Positions 1-7,944 of a stretch of DNA of 64,000 nt are shown here, piece by piece. Where the stretch lies: assembly GCA_036496805.1 (NCBI GenBank), contig DASXKN010000015.1:1-64000 (forward strand), written 5' to 3'. Within the stretch, counting starts at the first letter, position 1. Each line of letters starts with the position of its first letter. This stretch comes from SZAS-103 sp036496805. GTDB taxonomy: Bacteria > Pseudomonadota > Gammaproteobacteria > Xanthomonadales > Xanthomonadaceae. The notes below the pieces were generated by a model that saw nothing but the letters and a program-made list of their open reading frames with translations, was not told where the DNA came from and did not search any database. Made by a program: the position numbers and the translations under genes.

Positions 1-263
1 CCGCACAAGTTTCCTGCGCACACTGTCAAAGATCGCAGGCCTGTCGACCTGTCCCGCTTCCCCCTCGGGGTAAGCAGATGCTGAGCCTTTCGCGTCAGCG
101 AGCCGCACATCATACAGCCCAATTCAAGAACGTCAACACCCTCGAAGGGAAATTTTCCGGATTCGTGACCACGCCGACGAATGCCGCATCCGGCGCGCCA
201 CGCGGGCTTGACAGCCGACACGCACTGACCGAACGTCGCTGCATGCCATCCACGAGGATCCGC

Positions 264-767
264 ATGCTCCATTCGACTCGTCCGATGGTCCCGATCCTGC
301 TCCTGATGCTCGGCGCCCTCGCGACGCCGCTGGCCTGCGCACAGGACGGGCAGGACGCCTACGCCATCACGCCCATGTCCTCCTCGTGGGTGAAGCTGGA
401 CGGTCATCGCTATACCGTCGAGATCGCGCAGACCGACGCGCAGCGCGCGCGCGGGCTGATGTTCCGCGACAGCATGGCGAGCGACCGCGGCATGTTGTTC
501 ATCCATGAGGGAGAGCGCCCCCTCGCGTACTGGATGAAGAACACCCACATCGCCCTGGACATCTTCTACTTCGACACGCACCACCGGCTCGTTTCGGTGT
601 CGAGGAACACGCCAGCCTGCAATCTCGGCGATGCCTGCCCGCCGTTCCGGAGTGAAGGACCGGCGACGTACGTGCTCGAACTCAACGCCGGCGTTGCCGA
701 TCGCCTGCACGCGAAGAAGGGCGATGTCCTGAAGTTCGGCCCCGGCATCCCGGCATCCATCCCTTGA
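264..767 (+). CDS. DUF192 family secreted protein
   Basis: A 167-aa protein of the DUF192 family. An N-terminal hydrophobic stretch (residues about 7-27, ending near LACAQDG) looks like a signal peptide, so the rest probably acts in the periplasm. The family core follows: residues ARGLMFRD, GMLFIHEG and YWMKNTHIALDIFYFD. The open frame extends upstream to 78, but that part is uncharacteristic. The ATG at 264 is preceded by AGGA at good spacing and gives a proper signal peptide; an ATG at 243 is the alternative. The biochemical role of DUF192 is unknown. It sits 32 bp before the SirB1-like gene on the same strand. Confidence 0.85.
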   Translation: MLHSTRPMVPILLLMLGALATPLACAQDGQDAYAITPMSSSWVKLDGHRYTVEIAQTDAQRARGLMFRDSMASDRGMLFIHEGERPLAYWMKNTHIALDIFYFDTHHRLVSVSRNTPACNLGDACPPFRSEGPATYVLELNAGVADRLHAKKGDVLKFGPGIPASIP

Positions 768-799
768 TCGAGGCATCGGACCCACCCATATCGGTCGCC

Positions 800-1660
800 A
801 TGGATACCCGAAGCAACATCGCGATGACCGACCTGCCCTCGTGGGACGCGCTGGCGCGGATGGACGACGACGCCCTCCCGCTGCTCGGCACGGCCTTGCT
901 GATCGCCCGCGACGAATATCCGCAGCTTCAGCCCGAGCCCTACGACGCGATGGTGCAGGGCTACGTGGAAGCGCTGCGCACGGAAGTGCAGGCGCAGGAT
1001 TCCGCGCCGGCGCGCATGGCCGTCATCAACCGCTTCCTGTTCGACGAGGTCGGCTTCGGCGGCAACAACGAGTCCTACAGCGACCCGCGCAACAGTTATC
1101 TCAACGACGTCTTCGAGCGCAAGCTGGGCATCCCGATCTCGCTGGCGCTGGTGCAGATGGAGATAGCGCGCCGGCTCGACGTGCCGCTCGACGGCATCTC
1201 CTTCCCGGGGCATTTCCTGGTGCGCCTGCCGGTGGACGACGGCATCCTGGTGATGGACCCGTACAACAAGGGGCGCTCGCTGAGCGCCGACGAACTGCGC
1301 GACCGCGTTAGCACGCACTGCGGCGGCCAGTCGCCCGACGACGCCGAGCTGCTGCACATCCTCGCGCCGGCGACTCACCGCGCGATCCTGCTGCGCATGC
1401 TGCGCAACCTCAAGGCGCTGTACGCCGACCGCAACGACTGGGAACGCGTGGCGCGCTCGAGCGATCGCCTGCTGAAGATCGCCCCCGGCCTGGGCGAGGA
1501 AGTGCGCGACCGCGGCCTGGCCTACCTCAAGCTCGGCCACGTTGCCGGAGCCCGCGACGACCTCACGCGCTACCTCCAGGTCCAGCCTGAAGCGGCCGAT
1601 GCGGAAGCGGTGCGATCGCTGCTCATCGAAGCCACCGGCAAGACCCTGCGGCTGAACTGA
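800..1660 (+). CDS. SirB1-like transglutaminase-core / TPR protein
   Basis: About 286 aa, resembling the SirB1 family. The N-terminal half carries the transglutaminase-like core signature (NSYLNDVFERKLGIPISLAL, then GISFPGHFLVRL and a downstream DPYNKG). The C-terminal 90 residues are helical and TPR-like (ERVARSSDRLLKIAPGLGEE... LAYLKLGH). SirB1 proteins lack a demonstrated enzymatic function, and the catalytic Cys of true transglutaminases is not obvious here. The frame opens with a TTG at 764. I prefer the ATG at 800; an ATG at 824 is also possible. Convergent with the rubredoxin gene, 36 bp apart. Confidence 0.8.
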   Translation: MDTRSNIAMTDLPSWDALARMDDDALPLLGTALLIARDEYPQLQPEPYDAMVQGYVEALRTEVQAQDSAPARMAVINRFLFDEVGFGGNNESYSDPRNSYLNDVFERKLGIPISLALVQMEIARRLDVPLDGISFPGHFLVRLPVDDGILVMDPYNKGRSLSADELRDRVSTHCGGQSPDDAELLHILAPATHRAILLRMLRNLKALYADRNDWERVARSSDRLLKIAPGLGEEVRDRGLAYLKLGHVAGARDDLTRYLQVQPEAADAEAVRSLLIEATGKTLRLN

Positions 1661-1696
1661 TCCTCGCAGCGGAACGCGTCCGACGGGGCGCCCGGT

Positions 1697-1894
1697 TCAG
1701 CCCAGCGGCACCATCTCGAAATCGTCCTTGGTCACGCCGCAATCCGGACACACCCAGGTGTCGGGCACGTCCTCCCAGCGCGTCCCCGCCGGAATGCCCT
1801 CGTCCGGCATGCCCTGGGCTTCGTCGTAGAGGAAGCCGCAGACCACGCACATCCAGGTGCGGTAAGCGGCGGCGGTGGGAGCAGAGACGGTCAT
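1697..1894 (-). CDS. rubredoxin
   Basis: A 65-aa one-iron electron carrier. The iron ligands are visible as CVVC (Cys16, Cys19) and CPDC (Cys49, Cys52), with the family sequences GFLYDE and DTWVCPDCGV between and around them. It is slightly longer at the N-terminus than classical 54-aa rubredoxins. It is transcribed away from thiE, with 65 bp between the two start codons. In aerobic bacteria rubredoxins serve alkane hydroxylases or oxidative-stress enzymes; no partner oxidase or reductase is seen nearby. Confidence 0.97.
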   Translation of the reverse strand: MTVSAPTAAAYRTWMCVVCGFLYDEAQGMPDEGIPAGTRWEDVPDTWVCPDCGVTKDDFEMVPLG

Positions 1895-1959
1895 TGCGGG
1901 GCTTCGCGTGCGACACTAATGCCGATTTTCGCATTTCGTGCAACCGGGGGGAAGCAACG

Positions 1960-2592
1960 ATGCGTAAAGATTGGCCAAGGCGTGGCCTGTACGCCATCAC
2001 GCCCGAAGAACCCGACACCCGCCGCCTGCTGAATCTCGTCGGGTCGATCCTGGACCAGGGCATCGCCCTGCTGCAGTACCGCAACAAGGGAGGCGATGCC
2101 GCCCTGCGGCAGGAACAGGCGCTGGCCCTGAAACTGGTCTGCCTGCCCCACGACGTGCCGCTGATCATCAATGACGACGTCGCGCTCGCGCGAGCCGTCC
2201 AGGCCGACGGCGTGCACCTCGGCCAGGACGACGGCGATCCGGCGGCCGCGCGCGAGGAACTCGGCGAGAAGGCGCTGGTCGGCGTCACCTGCCATACCAG
2301 CCTTCATCGCGCCCGCGAAGCGAAGATCAAGGGCGCCGACTACCTCGCCTTCGGCGCGTTCTACAGCAGTCCGAGCAAACCCACGGCTGCGAATGCACAC
2401 CCTTCGATCCTGCGCGAGGCGCGGCAGTTCGAATTGCCGCTGGTTGCCATCGGCGGCATCCAGTCTCAGCACACGGCGATGCTGCGCGATGCCGGTGCCG
2501 ACCTCATCGCGGTGATTTCCGGCCTCTGGGACACACGCGATCCGGCCGCGGCGGCGCGCGCCTACATCAAGGCCTTCGGCCCCACCCACTGA
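1960..2592 (+). CDS. thiE: thiamine phosphate synthase
   Basis: A 210-aa TIM-barrel enzyme that couples HMP diphosphate and the thiazole phosphate to form thiamine phosphate. Family motifs seen are LLQYRNK (about 38-44), IINDD (about 70-74), GVHLGQDD (about 84-91) and the phosphate-binding AIGGI (about 162-166). The frame opens at 1894, but the family-consistent start is the ATG at 1960 with GGGGG upstream. hemL follows after 13 bp, so thiE, hemL and the PLP lyase gene likely form one operon. No TPP riboswitch was seen here, unlike thiC at 29.5 kb. Confidence 0.96.
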   Translation: MRKDWPRRGLYAITPEEPDTRRLLNLVGSILDQGIALLQYRNKGGDAALRQEQALALKLVCLPHDVPLIINDDVALARAVQADGVHLGQDDGDPAAAREELGEKALVGVTCHTSLHRAREAKIKGADYLAFGAFYSSPSKPTAANAHPSILREARQFELPLVAIGGIQSQHTAMLRDAGADLIAVISGLWDTRDPAAAARAYIKAFGPTH

Positions 2593-2605
2593 CACACGCG
2601 AGCAC

Positions 2606-3907
2606 ATGCCGACCAGCCACGAACTCTTCCAGCGCGCCCGGCAACTCCTTCCCGGCGGCGTGAATTCGCCGGTACGCGCCTTCAAGTCGGTCGGAGGCGA
2701 ACCGTTCTTCGCGCAGCGGGCGAGCGGCGCTTACCTTTGGGATGTGGAAGGCCACCGCTACATCGACTACGTCGGCTCGTGGGGACCGATGATCGCCGGC
2801 CACGCGCACCCGCAGGTGCTCGACGCGGTCGCCAGGGTGATGCGCGACGGACTCTCGTTCGGCGTGCCCAATCCGCTCGAAGTCACGATGGCCGAAACGA
2901 TCGCGCGCCTCGTGCCGTCGGTCGAGATGGTGCGCATGGTCAACTCCGGCACCGAGGCCACGCTGTCGGCGATCCGCCTGGCGCGCGGCGCGACCGGGCG
3001 TACGCGGATCGTCAAGTTCGAAGGCTGCTACCACGGCCACGGTGATTCCTTCCTCGTGAAGGCCGGCTCGGGCGCGCTCACGCTCGGCGTGCCCGACTCG
3101 CCCGGCGTGCCCAGGGCCCTGGCCGACCTCACTCTGACCCTGCCCTACAACGACTTCGATGCCGCGACTGCGTTGTTCGATGCGACTGGCCACGAGATCG
3201 CCGCGTTGATCATCGAGCCGGTCGTCGGCAACGCCAATTGCATCCCGCCGAAGGACGGTTACCTGCAGCACCTGCGTGCGCTGTGCACGCAACACGGCAC
3301 GCTGCTGATCTTCGACGAAGTGATGACCGGCTTCCGCGTCGCGCTCGGCGGCGCGCAGGCGCTGTACGGCATCACCCCCGACCTGAGCACCTTCGGCAAG
3401 ATCATCGGCGGCGGCATGCCGGTTGGCGCCTATGGCGGCCGTCGCGACCTGATGAGCCAGATCGCGCCGAGCGGCCCGATCTACCAGGCCGGCACGCTCA
3501 GCGGCAATCCGGTGGCGATGGCCGCTGGCCTGGCGACGCTCGAACTGATCCAGCAACCGGGCTTCCACGCAGAGCTCGATCGCAAGACGCGCCTGCTCAC
3601 CGATGCGCTGCGGGCGGTCGCGATCGAGGCCGGCGTGCCGTTCAGCACCAACCGCGTCTGCGGCATGTTCGGTCTGTTTTTCCTCGGCCCGGACTTCACC
3701 GACGCGAAGGTCGAGAGCTACGCGCAGGCGATCGCCTGCGACGTCGCCATGTTCCGCCGCTTCTTCCACGGCATGCTCAAGCGCGGCGTCTACCTCGCGC
3801 CTTCCGCCTTCGAGGCTGGCTTCCTCTCGTCCGCGCACAGCGAGGAGGACATCGCCGCAACCTTCACCGCCGCGCGCGAGACCTTCGCGGAGATCGCCCG
3901 TGGCTGA
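2606..3907 (+). CDS. hemL: glutamate-1-semialdehyde 2,1-aminomutase
   Basis: A 433-aa class-III PLP aminotransferase of the C5 haem pathway, converting glutamate-1-semialdehyde to 5-aminolevulinate. The N-terminus LPGGVNSPVRAF is diagnostic of the family. The PLP-phosphate SGTEA motif, the FDEVMTGFR segment and the PLP lysine in STFGKIIGGGMPVGAYGG are all present. Length matches the family (about 430 aa). It starts 13 bp after thiE, and the next gene's GTG start overlaps its stop by 8 nt. Confidence 0.98.
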   Translation: MPTSHELFQRARQLLPGGVNSPVRAFKSVGGEPFFAQRASGAYLWDVEGHRYIDYVGSWGPMIAGHAHPQVLDAVARVMRDGLSFGVPNPLEVTMAETIARLVPSVEMVRMVNSGTEATLSAIRLARGATGRTRIVKFEGCYHGHGDSFLVKAGSGALTLGVPDSPGVPRALADLTLTLPYNDFDAATALFDATGHEIAALIIEPVVGNANCIPPKDGYLQHLRALCTQHGTLLIFDEVMTGFRVALGGAQALYGITPDLSTFGKIIGGGMPVGAYGGRRDLMSQIAPSGPIYQAGTLSGNPVAMAAGLATLELIQQPGFHAELDRKTRLLTDALRAVAIEAGVPFSTNRVCGMFGLFFLGPDFTDAKVESYAQAIACDVAMFRRFFHGMLKRGVYLAPSAFEAGFLSSAHSEEDIAATFTAARETFAEIARG

Positions 3908-5045
3908 CATCGACGATCCCCGCAGCCGACGCCGCCTGGAAACCGTAGCGGTGCACGCCGGCGCCGAACCCGACGCGCAGACCGGCGCGCTCGCCCCACC
4001 GATCCACCTCGCCACCACGTTCAAACACGGCCCCGCCGGCGAACGCGTCTCCGGCCACGAGTACCAGCGCGAGAGCAATCCGACCCAGGATCGCCTCGAA
4101 GCCGCGCTCGCCGCGCTCGAAGGCGGCGAAGCGGCGCTCGCTTTCGCTTCCGGCATGGCCGCGATCACCGCGCTGTTCGACTCGCTGCCGAACGGCGCGC
4201 GCGTGCTGATCCCCGACGACTGCTACAGCGGCACGCGCTTCCTGGCGAAGGAATTCCTGCCCGAGCGCGGCATCGTCGCGACCATGGTCGACATGTCCGA
4301 CCTCGACGCGGTGCGCGCCGCCGCCGACGGCATCGCCCTGATCTGGGCCGAGACGCCGTCGAACCCGCGCATGAAGGTCTGCGACATCGCCGCGCTCGCC
4401 GAGATCGCGCACGATGCCGACGCCGCGCTGGCCTGCGACAACACCTTCGCCACACCCGTGCTGCAGCAACCGCTGGCGCTGGGCGCCGACGTCGTCATGC
4501 ATTCGACGACCAAGTACTTCGGCGGCCACAGCGACGTGCTCGGCGGCGCGCTGGTATTCGCCTGGCGCGATGGTTTCTGCGAACGCGTGGCGCACCGCCG
4601 CCACCTGACCGGCGGCGTGCTCGCTCCCTTCAGCGCGTGGCTGACGTTGCGCGGATGCCGCTCGCTGTCCGCGCGCATGGCGATGCACTGCGCGAACGCG
4701 CGCCGCGTCGCCGAATTCCTCGCCGCGCATCCGGCGGTCGAACGCGTCAACTGGCCGGGCCTTCCCGGCCATCCGCAGCACCCGATCGCCGCGAAGCAGA
4801 TGCGCGACTTCGGCGGCATGCTCAGCGTCGAATTGCGCGGCGGCCGCGAAGCGGCGCTGGCGATGGCCGGCAAGCTGCGCATCTTCACCAACGCGACCTC
4901 GCTCGGCGGCTGCGAATCGCTGGTCGAGCACCGCGCCTCGGTGGAAGGCCCGCACCCGTTCTCGCCACAGAACCTGTTGCGGCTGTCGGTCGGCCTCGAA
5001 CACCCCGACGACCTCGTCGCCGACCTGGATCAGGCGTTGCGCTGA
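3900..5045 (+). CDS. PLP-dependent transsulfuration enzyme (cystathionine gamma-synthase/lyase family)
   Basis: A 381-aa Cys/Met-metabolism PLP enzyme. It shows the family N-terminus (VAVHAGAEPD, TGALAPPIHLATTF), the YQRESNPTQD segment, SNP(R) with AETPSNP, and the PLP lysine in HSTTKYFGGHSDVLGG. SLGGCESLVEHRAS near the C-terminus is typical of cystathionine gamma-synthases and lyases. The exact reaction (synthase, gamma-lyase or methionine gamma-lyase) cannot be fixed by eye. The start is a GTG at 3900 that overlaps the hemL stop by 8 nt. The longer open frame from 3603 is a shadow of hemL. Convergent with the cyclase gene, with 7 bp between stops. Confidence 0.92.
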   Translation: MADIDDPRSRRRLETVAVHAGAEPDAQTGALAPPIHLATTFKHGPAGERVSGHEYQRESNPTQDRLEAALAALEGGEAALAFASGMAAITALFDSLPNGARVLIPDDCYSGTRFLAKEFLPERGIVATMVDMSDLDAVRAAADGIALIWAETPSNPRMKVCDIAALAEIAHDADAALACDNTFATPVLQQPLALGADVVMHSTTKYFGGHSDVLGGALVFAWRDGFCERVAHRRHLTGGVLAPFSAWLTLRGCRSLSARMAMHCANARRVAEFLAAHPAVERVNWPGLPGHPQHPIAAKQMRDFGGMLSVELRGGREAALAMAGKLRIFTNATSLGGCESLVEHRASVEGPHPFSPQNLLRLSVGLEHPDDLVADLDQALR

Positions 5046-5052
5046 GGCATCG

Positions 5053-5889
5053 CTATCGCGCGCAGGCACCGCTCCGCACCGCGTGGAGGCGGACGGGTCG
5101 CGAGAAACCCTTCAGCTCCGCTTCGCCCATGTCCTCGAACACGATGGCCTTGCCCATGCACAGCTCGGCGATCGCGTTCGACACCAGGGTTTGACCGGGC
5201 TCGGCACGCGCGCACAGCCGCGCGGCGAGTTGCACGGTCGAACCGAACAGGTCCTGTCCCTGCTCGACCGGTTCGCCGGCTGCCGCACCGATGCGGACGG
5301 TGATCGGATGCGTTTCGTTGCGCGAGCGCCGGTCGGCAAGCTCCTGCTGGATGCGGGTCGCGCACTGGATCGCCGCGACCGCCGAGAAGAAGCAGGCCAT
5401 GATGCCGTCGCCGGTGTGCTTGACCTCGCGCCCACCGACTGCCGCCAGGGCATTGCGCACGACGGTGTCGTGGACGCGCAGCATTTCCATCGCCGCCTCG
5501 TCACCCATGGATTGCGTCAGCTCGGTCGATCCGACGATGTCGGTGAACATCACGCTGCGGATGCCGGTGTCGCGCTGGCCGGCGCCCGGTGCGAGCGCGG
5601 CTCCATCCGCATTCACGCCAACCACGCCCATGAAGCCGTCGAGCATCTCCGGATCCACCTCGATGATCTTCTCGGCGACGATGCCGTGCGAATTCGCGTG
5701 CACCGCGCGCGCCGCTTCCGGCGTGGGCGCATGGCAGAGGCAAAAGACCTTGCCGGTTTCCTGGTTCACCCAGTACTTGACGTACTCCACGCCGTGCTTG
5801 CCCTGCTCCGCGACATCGGCGGCATGCGCCTTCGCCAGGGCATCGAACGTCACGCCCTCGATCGTGTGGATGTCCATGTAGAGCGGCAT
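5053..5889 (-). CDS. DUF4242 domain fused to a class III adenylate/guanylate cyclase
   Basis: A 278-aa protein with two parts. Residues 1 to about 90 resemble DUF4242 (MPLYMDIHTIEGVTFDAL, then YVKYWVNQETGKVFCLCHAP), a ferredoxin-like fold known from SCO4226-type nickel-binding proteins. Residues about 108-278 form a class III nucleotide cyclase domain. Both metal-binding aspartates are present: Asp117 in FTDIVGST and Asp161 in KHTGDGIMA. It has no membrane segments and is cytosolic. The ATG at 5889 is preceded by an AAGGGGG Shine-Dalgarno, so the upstream part of the frame to 6084 is rejected. Substrate (ATP or GTP) cannot be told by eye. It follows the VOC gene by 76 bp. Confidence 0.9.
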   Translation of the reverse strand: MPLYMDIHTIEGVTFDALAKAHAADVAEQGKHGVEYVKYWVNQETGKVFCLCHAPTPEAARAVHANSHGIVAEKIIEVDPEMLDGFMGVVGVNADGAALAPGAGQRDTGIRSVMFTDIVGSTELTQSMGDEAAMEMLRVHDTVVRNALAAVGGREVKHTGDGIMACFFSAVAAIQCATRIQQELADRRSRNETHPITVRIGAAAGEPVEQGQDLFGSTVQLAARLCARAEPGQTLVSNAIAELCMGKAIVFEDMGEAELKGFSRPVRLHAVRSGACAR

Positions 5890-5965
5890 GCTGCCCCCTT
5901 GAAGCATCGCGCTTCCGGATGCCATCTTGCCCCTGTGAACCGGCGCGGACAATCCGCGCGCGCTT

Positions 5966-6403
5966 TCACCAGGCTCCGGTGTTGGGCATCGAAACCCACG
6001 GCTCCGCCGGTGGCAGCGGATCGCCCTTCTGCAGCAGCTCGATCGAGACCAGGTCCGGCGAGCGCACGAAGGCCATGTGGCCATCGCGTGGCGGGCGGTT
6101 GATGGTCACGCCCATCGCCTGCAGGTGCGCGCACAGCGCATGGATGTCGTCGACGCGAAACGCGAGATGGCCAAAGTTGCGCGCACTGCCGTAGTCCTCG
6201 ACCGGCAAGCCATCCGCGGGCGGCCAGTTGTAGGTCAGCTCGATCTCCGCTTCCGGGCTTTCCGGCGCGGACAGGAAGACCAGGGTGAACCGGCCCTGCG
6301 GCACGTCCTTGCGCCGCACCTCGCGCAGGCCCAGGCCTTCGCAGTAGAAACGCAGCGAGGCGTCGAGGTCGCGCACGCGCACCATGCTGTGCAGGTATTT
6401 CAT
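5966..6403 (-). CDS. VOC-family protein, lactoylglutathione lyase-like
   Basis: 145 aa with the glyoxalase I/VOC fold: the N-terminal MKYLHSMVRVRDLDASLRFY, a middle segment ending ELTYNW, then FGHLAFRVDDIHALC and the C-terminal SPDLVSIELLQ. The metal-ligand pattern (His5, Glu in EIELTYN, His in GHLAF, Glu in SIELL) fits glyoxalase I, which isomerises the methylglyoxal-glutathione hemithioacetal. The frame extends far upstream, but the family start is the ATG at 6403. It lies between the SDR gene and the cyclase gene on the minus strand. Confidence 0.88.
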   Translation of the reverse strand: MKYLHSMVRVRDLDASLRFYCEGLGLREVRRKDVPQGRFTLVFLSAPESPEAEIELTYNWPPADGLPVEDYGSARNFGHLAFRVDDIHALCAHLQAMGVTINRPPRDGHMAFVRSPDLVSIELLQKGDPLPPAEPWVSMPNTGAW

Positions 6404-6432
6404 CGACGGTCTCCCAACAGTCGAACAGGCGT

Positions 6433-7251
6433 TCAATCCAGGAACAGGTCGATGAGCAACGGCTGCGAAGGGTCGACCGCATAGCCGGAGAAGTCGGCGA
6501 CGCCGCGTTCGCGCAGGATGTCCTCGTCGATCACGAAACGCCCGCACAGTTCGCGCGAGGGCGTCGTCAGGATCGCGTGCGCCGCGTCGGCGAGGATCTG
6601 CGGCGTGCGGCACTGCGCGACCGACACGCCCGGGATCATGTTGATCGCGTCGGTCGCGATCACCGTGCGCGGCCACAGCGCGTTGACCGCGACGCCCTTC
6701 GGGCCGAACTCGGCGGCCAGGCCGATCGTCGTGAAGGACATGCCCATCTTCGCGAGCGTGTAGCCGGTGTGCGGCGCCCACCATTTCGGATCCAGCGTCG
6801 GCGGCGGCGCCAGGGTGAGGATGTGCGGATTCGGCGCGTCCAGCAGGTGCGGCAGGCAGGCCTGCGAACACAGGAAGGTGCCGCGCGCGTTGACCTGCTG
6901 CATCAGGTCGAAGCGCTTCATCGGCGTGTCGAGCGCGCCGCGCAGCCAGATCGCGCTCGCGTTGTTGACGAGGATGTCGATGCCGCCGAACACATCCACG
7001 GTCGCGGCGACCGCGGCGCGCACCTGTTCCTCCTCGCGGATGTCGCACTGGATCGCCAGCGCGCGGCCACCGGCTTCCTCGATCGCGCGCGCGGCAGTGT
7101 GGATCGTGCCGGGCAATTTCGGATTGGCGACCGCGGATTTCGCCGCGACCACGACGTTCGCGCCGTCGCGCGCCGCGCGCACGCCGATCGCCAGGCCGAT
7201 GCCGCGCGAGGCGCCGGTGATGAACAGGGTCTTGCCGCGCAGGTCGGACAT
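6433..7251 (-). CDS. SDR family oxidoreductase (HSDL2-like)
   Basis: 272 aa, short-chain dehydrogenase/reductase. The nucleotide-binding TGASRGIGLAIG lies at residues about 13-24. NNAS appears at about 101-104, and the catalytic Tyr-x3-Lys is in GYTLAKMG. The segments LTLAPPPTLDPKWWAPHTGY and ALWPRTVIATDA are typical of the hydroxysteroid-dehydrogenase-like-2 subgroup, whose bacterial members have poorly defined substrates. It is followed after 29 bp by the VOC gene, so the two are probably co-transcribed. Confidence 0.9.
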   Translation of the reverse strand: MSDLRGKTLFITGASRGIGLAIGVRAARDGANVVVAAKSAVANPKLPGTIHTAARAIEEAGGRALAIQCDIREEEQVRAAVAATVDVFGGIDILVNNASAIWLRGALDTPMKRFDLMQQVNARGTFLCSQACLPHLLDAPNPHILTLAPPPTLDPKWWAPHTGYTLAKMGMSFTTIGLAAEFGPKGVAVNALWPRTVIATDAINMIPGVSVAQCRTPQILADAAHAILTTPSRELCGRFVIDEDILRERGVADFSGYAVDPSQPLLIDLFLD

Positions 7252-7323
7252 GGCGCTTTCCCGGGTCGGATGGATCGGTCGAATGCAGCTCGCAGTGTAG
7301 CCCCGAAGGCGCGAGGGATCGCC

Positions 7324-7926
7324 TCACTCGGCCTGCAGTTGCGCCACCAGATCGAGCAGGCGCCGCAATCGTGCTGCCGGATCGGATTCCTCCAGCAGCG
7401 ACTGTCGATCCGTCCGCGCCAGCGGCAGCAGTTCGGCCAGCCGCCAGCCCACCCAGGCGGCATCGGCGTAGGCGGCCTCATCGGCAGCGGCATGCACGCC
7501 ACCCATGCGCTCGATCAACCGGCGCAACAGCGTCGCGAGCAGGTCGTACTCGATCGGCAGCGGGGTCGGCGTTTCCGGGGCCAGCCAGCTCACGCCGTCA
7601 GCCACGATCAGGCCGTCAGCCCGGACGCGCGCACGCTCTACCCGAAACCGGCGATCACCCTGCACGGTGATGCCCAGCAGTCCGTCGGGCAGCGAGGTGA
7701 AATCGACGATACGCGCCTGCGTGCCGACGACGGCATGGCGCGGAGCTTCGCCGATCTCGCCGCCTTCGACGATGAGGCAGACGCCGAAGCCGCTGCCATC
7801 GCGGCCGCAGGCCGCCACCAGATCGACGTAGCGCGGCTCGAAGATCCGCAATTGCAGGCGCGCGCCGGGGAACAACACGGTATGCAGGGGGAACAGCGGC
7901 AGCGAGGACCCGGACATCGCGCCCAT
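7324..7926 (-). CDS. LON peptidase substrate-binding domain protein
   Basis: A 200-aa stand-alone LON N-terminal domain protein. LPLFPLHTVLFPGARLQLRIFEPRY at residues about 8-32 is the classic start of the Lon substrate-binding fold, followed by GFGVCLI and the RFRVERAR segment. There is no AAA+ ATPase and no Ser-Lys protease domain. Such short proteins are common beside cell-wall recycling genes in related bacteria, but their function is unknown. It begins 18 bp after mpl on the same strand. The ATG at 7917 is an alternative start. Confidence 0.88.
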   Translation of the reverse strand: MGAMSGSSLPLFPLHTVLFPGARLQLRIFEPRYVDLVAACGRDGSGFGVCLIVEGGEIGEAPRHAVVGTQARIVDFTSLPDGLLGITVQGDRRFRVERARVRADGLIVADGVSWLAPETPTPLPIEYDLLATLLRRLIERMGGVHAAADEAAYADAAWVGWRLAELLPLARTDRQSLLEESDPAARLRRLLDLVAQLQAE

Positions 7927-7944
7927 TCCGGTGGCTCGTGCCTG

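Noticed and set aside
1..242. Possible gene end or RNA gene at the left edge
   Set aside because: Frames 1 and 3 are open from the edge, but nothing recognisable is encoded and no RNA structure could be supported.
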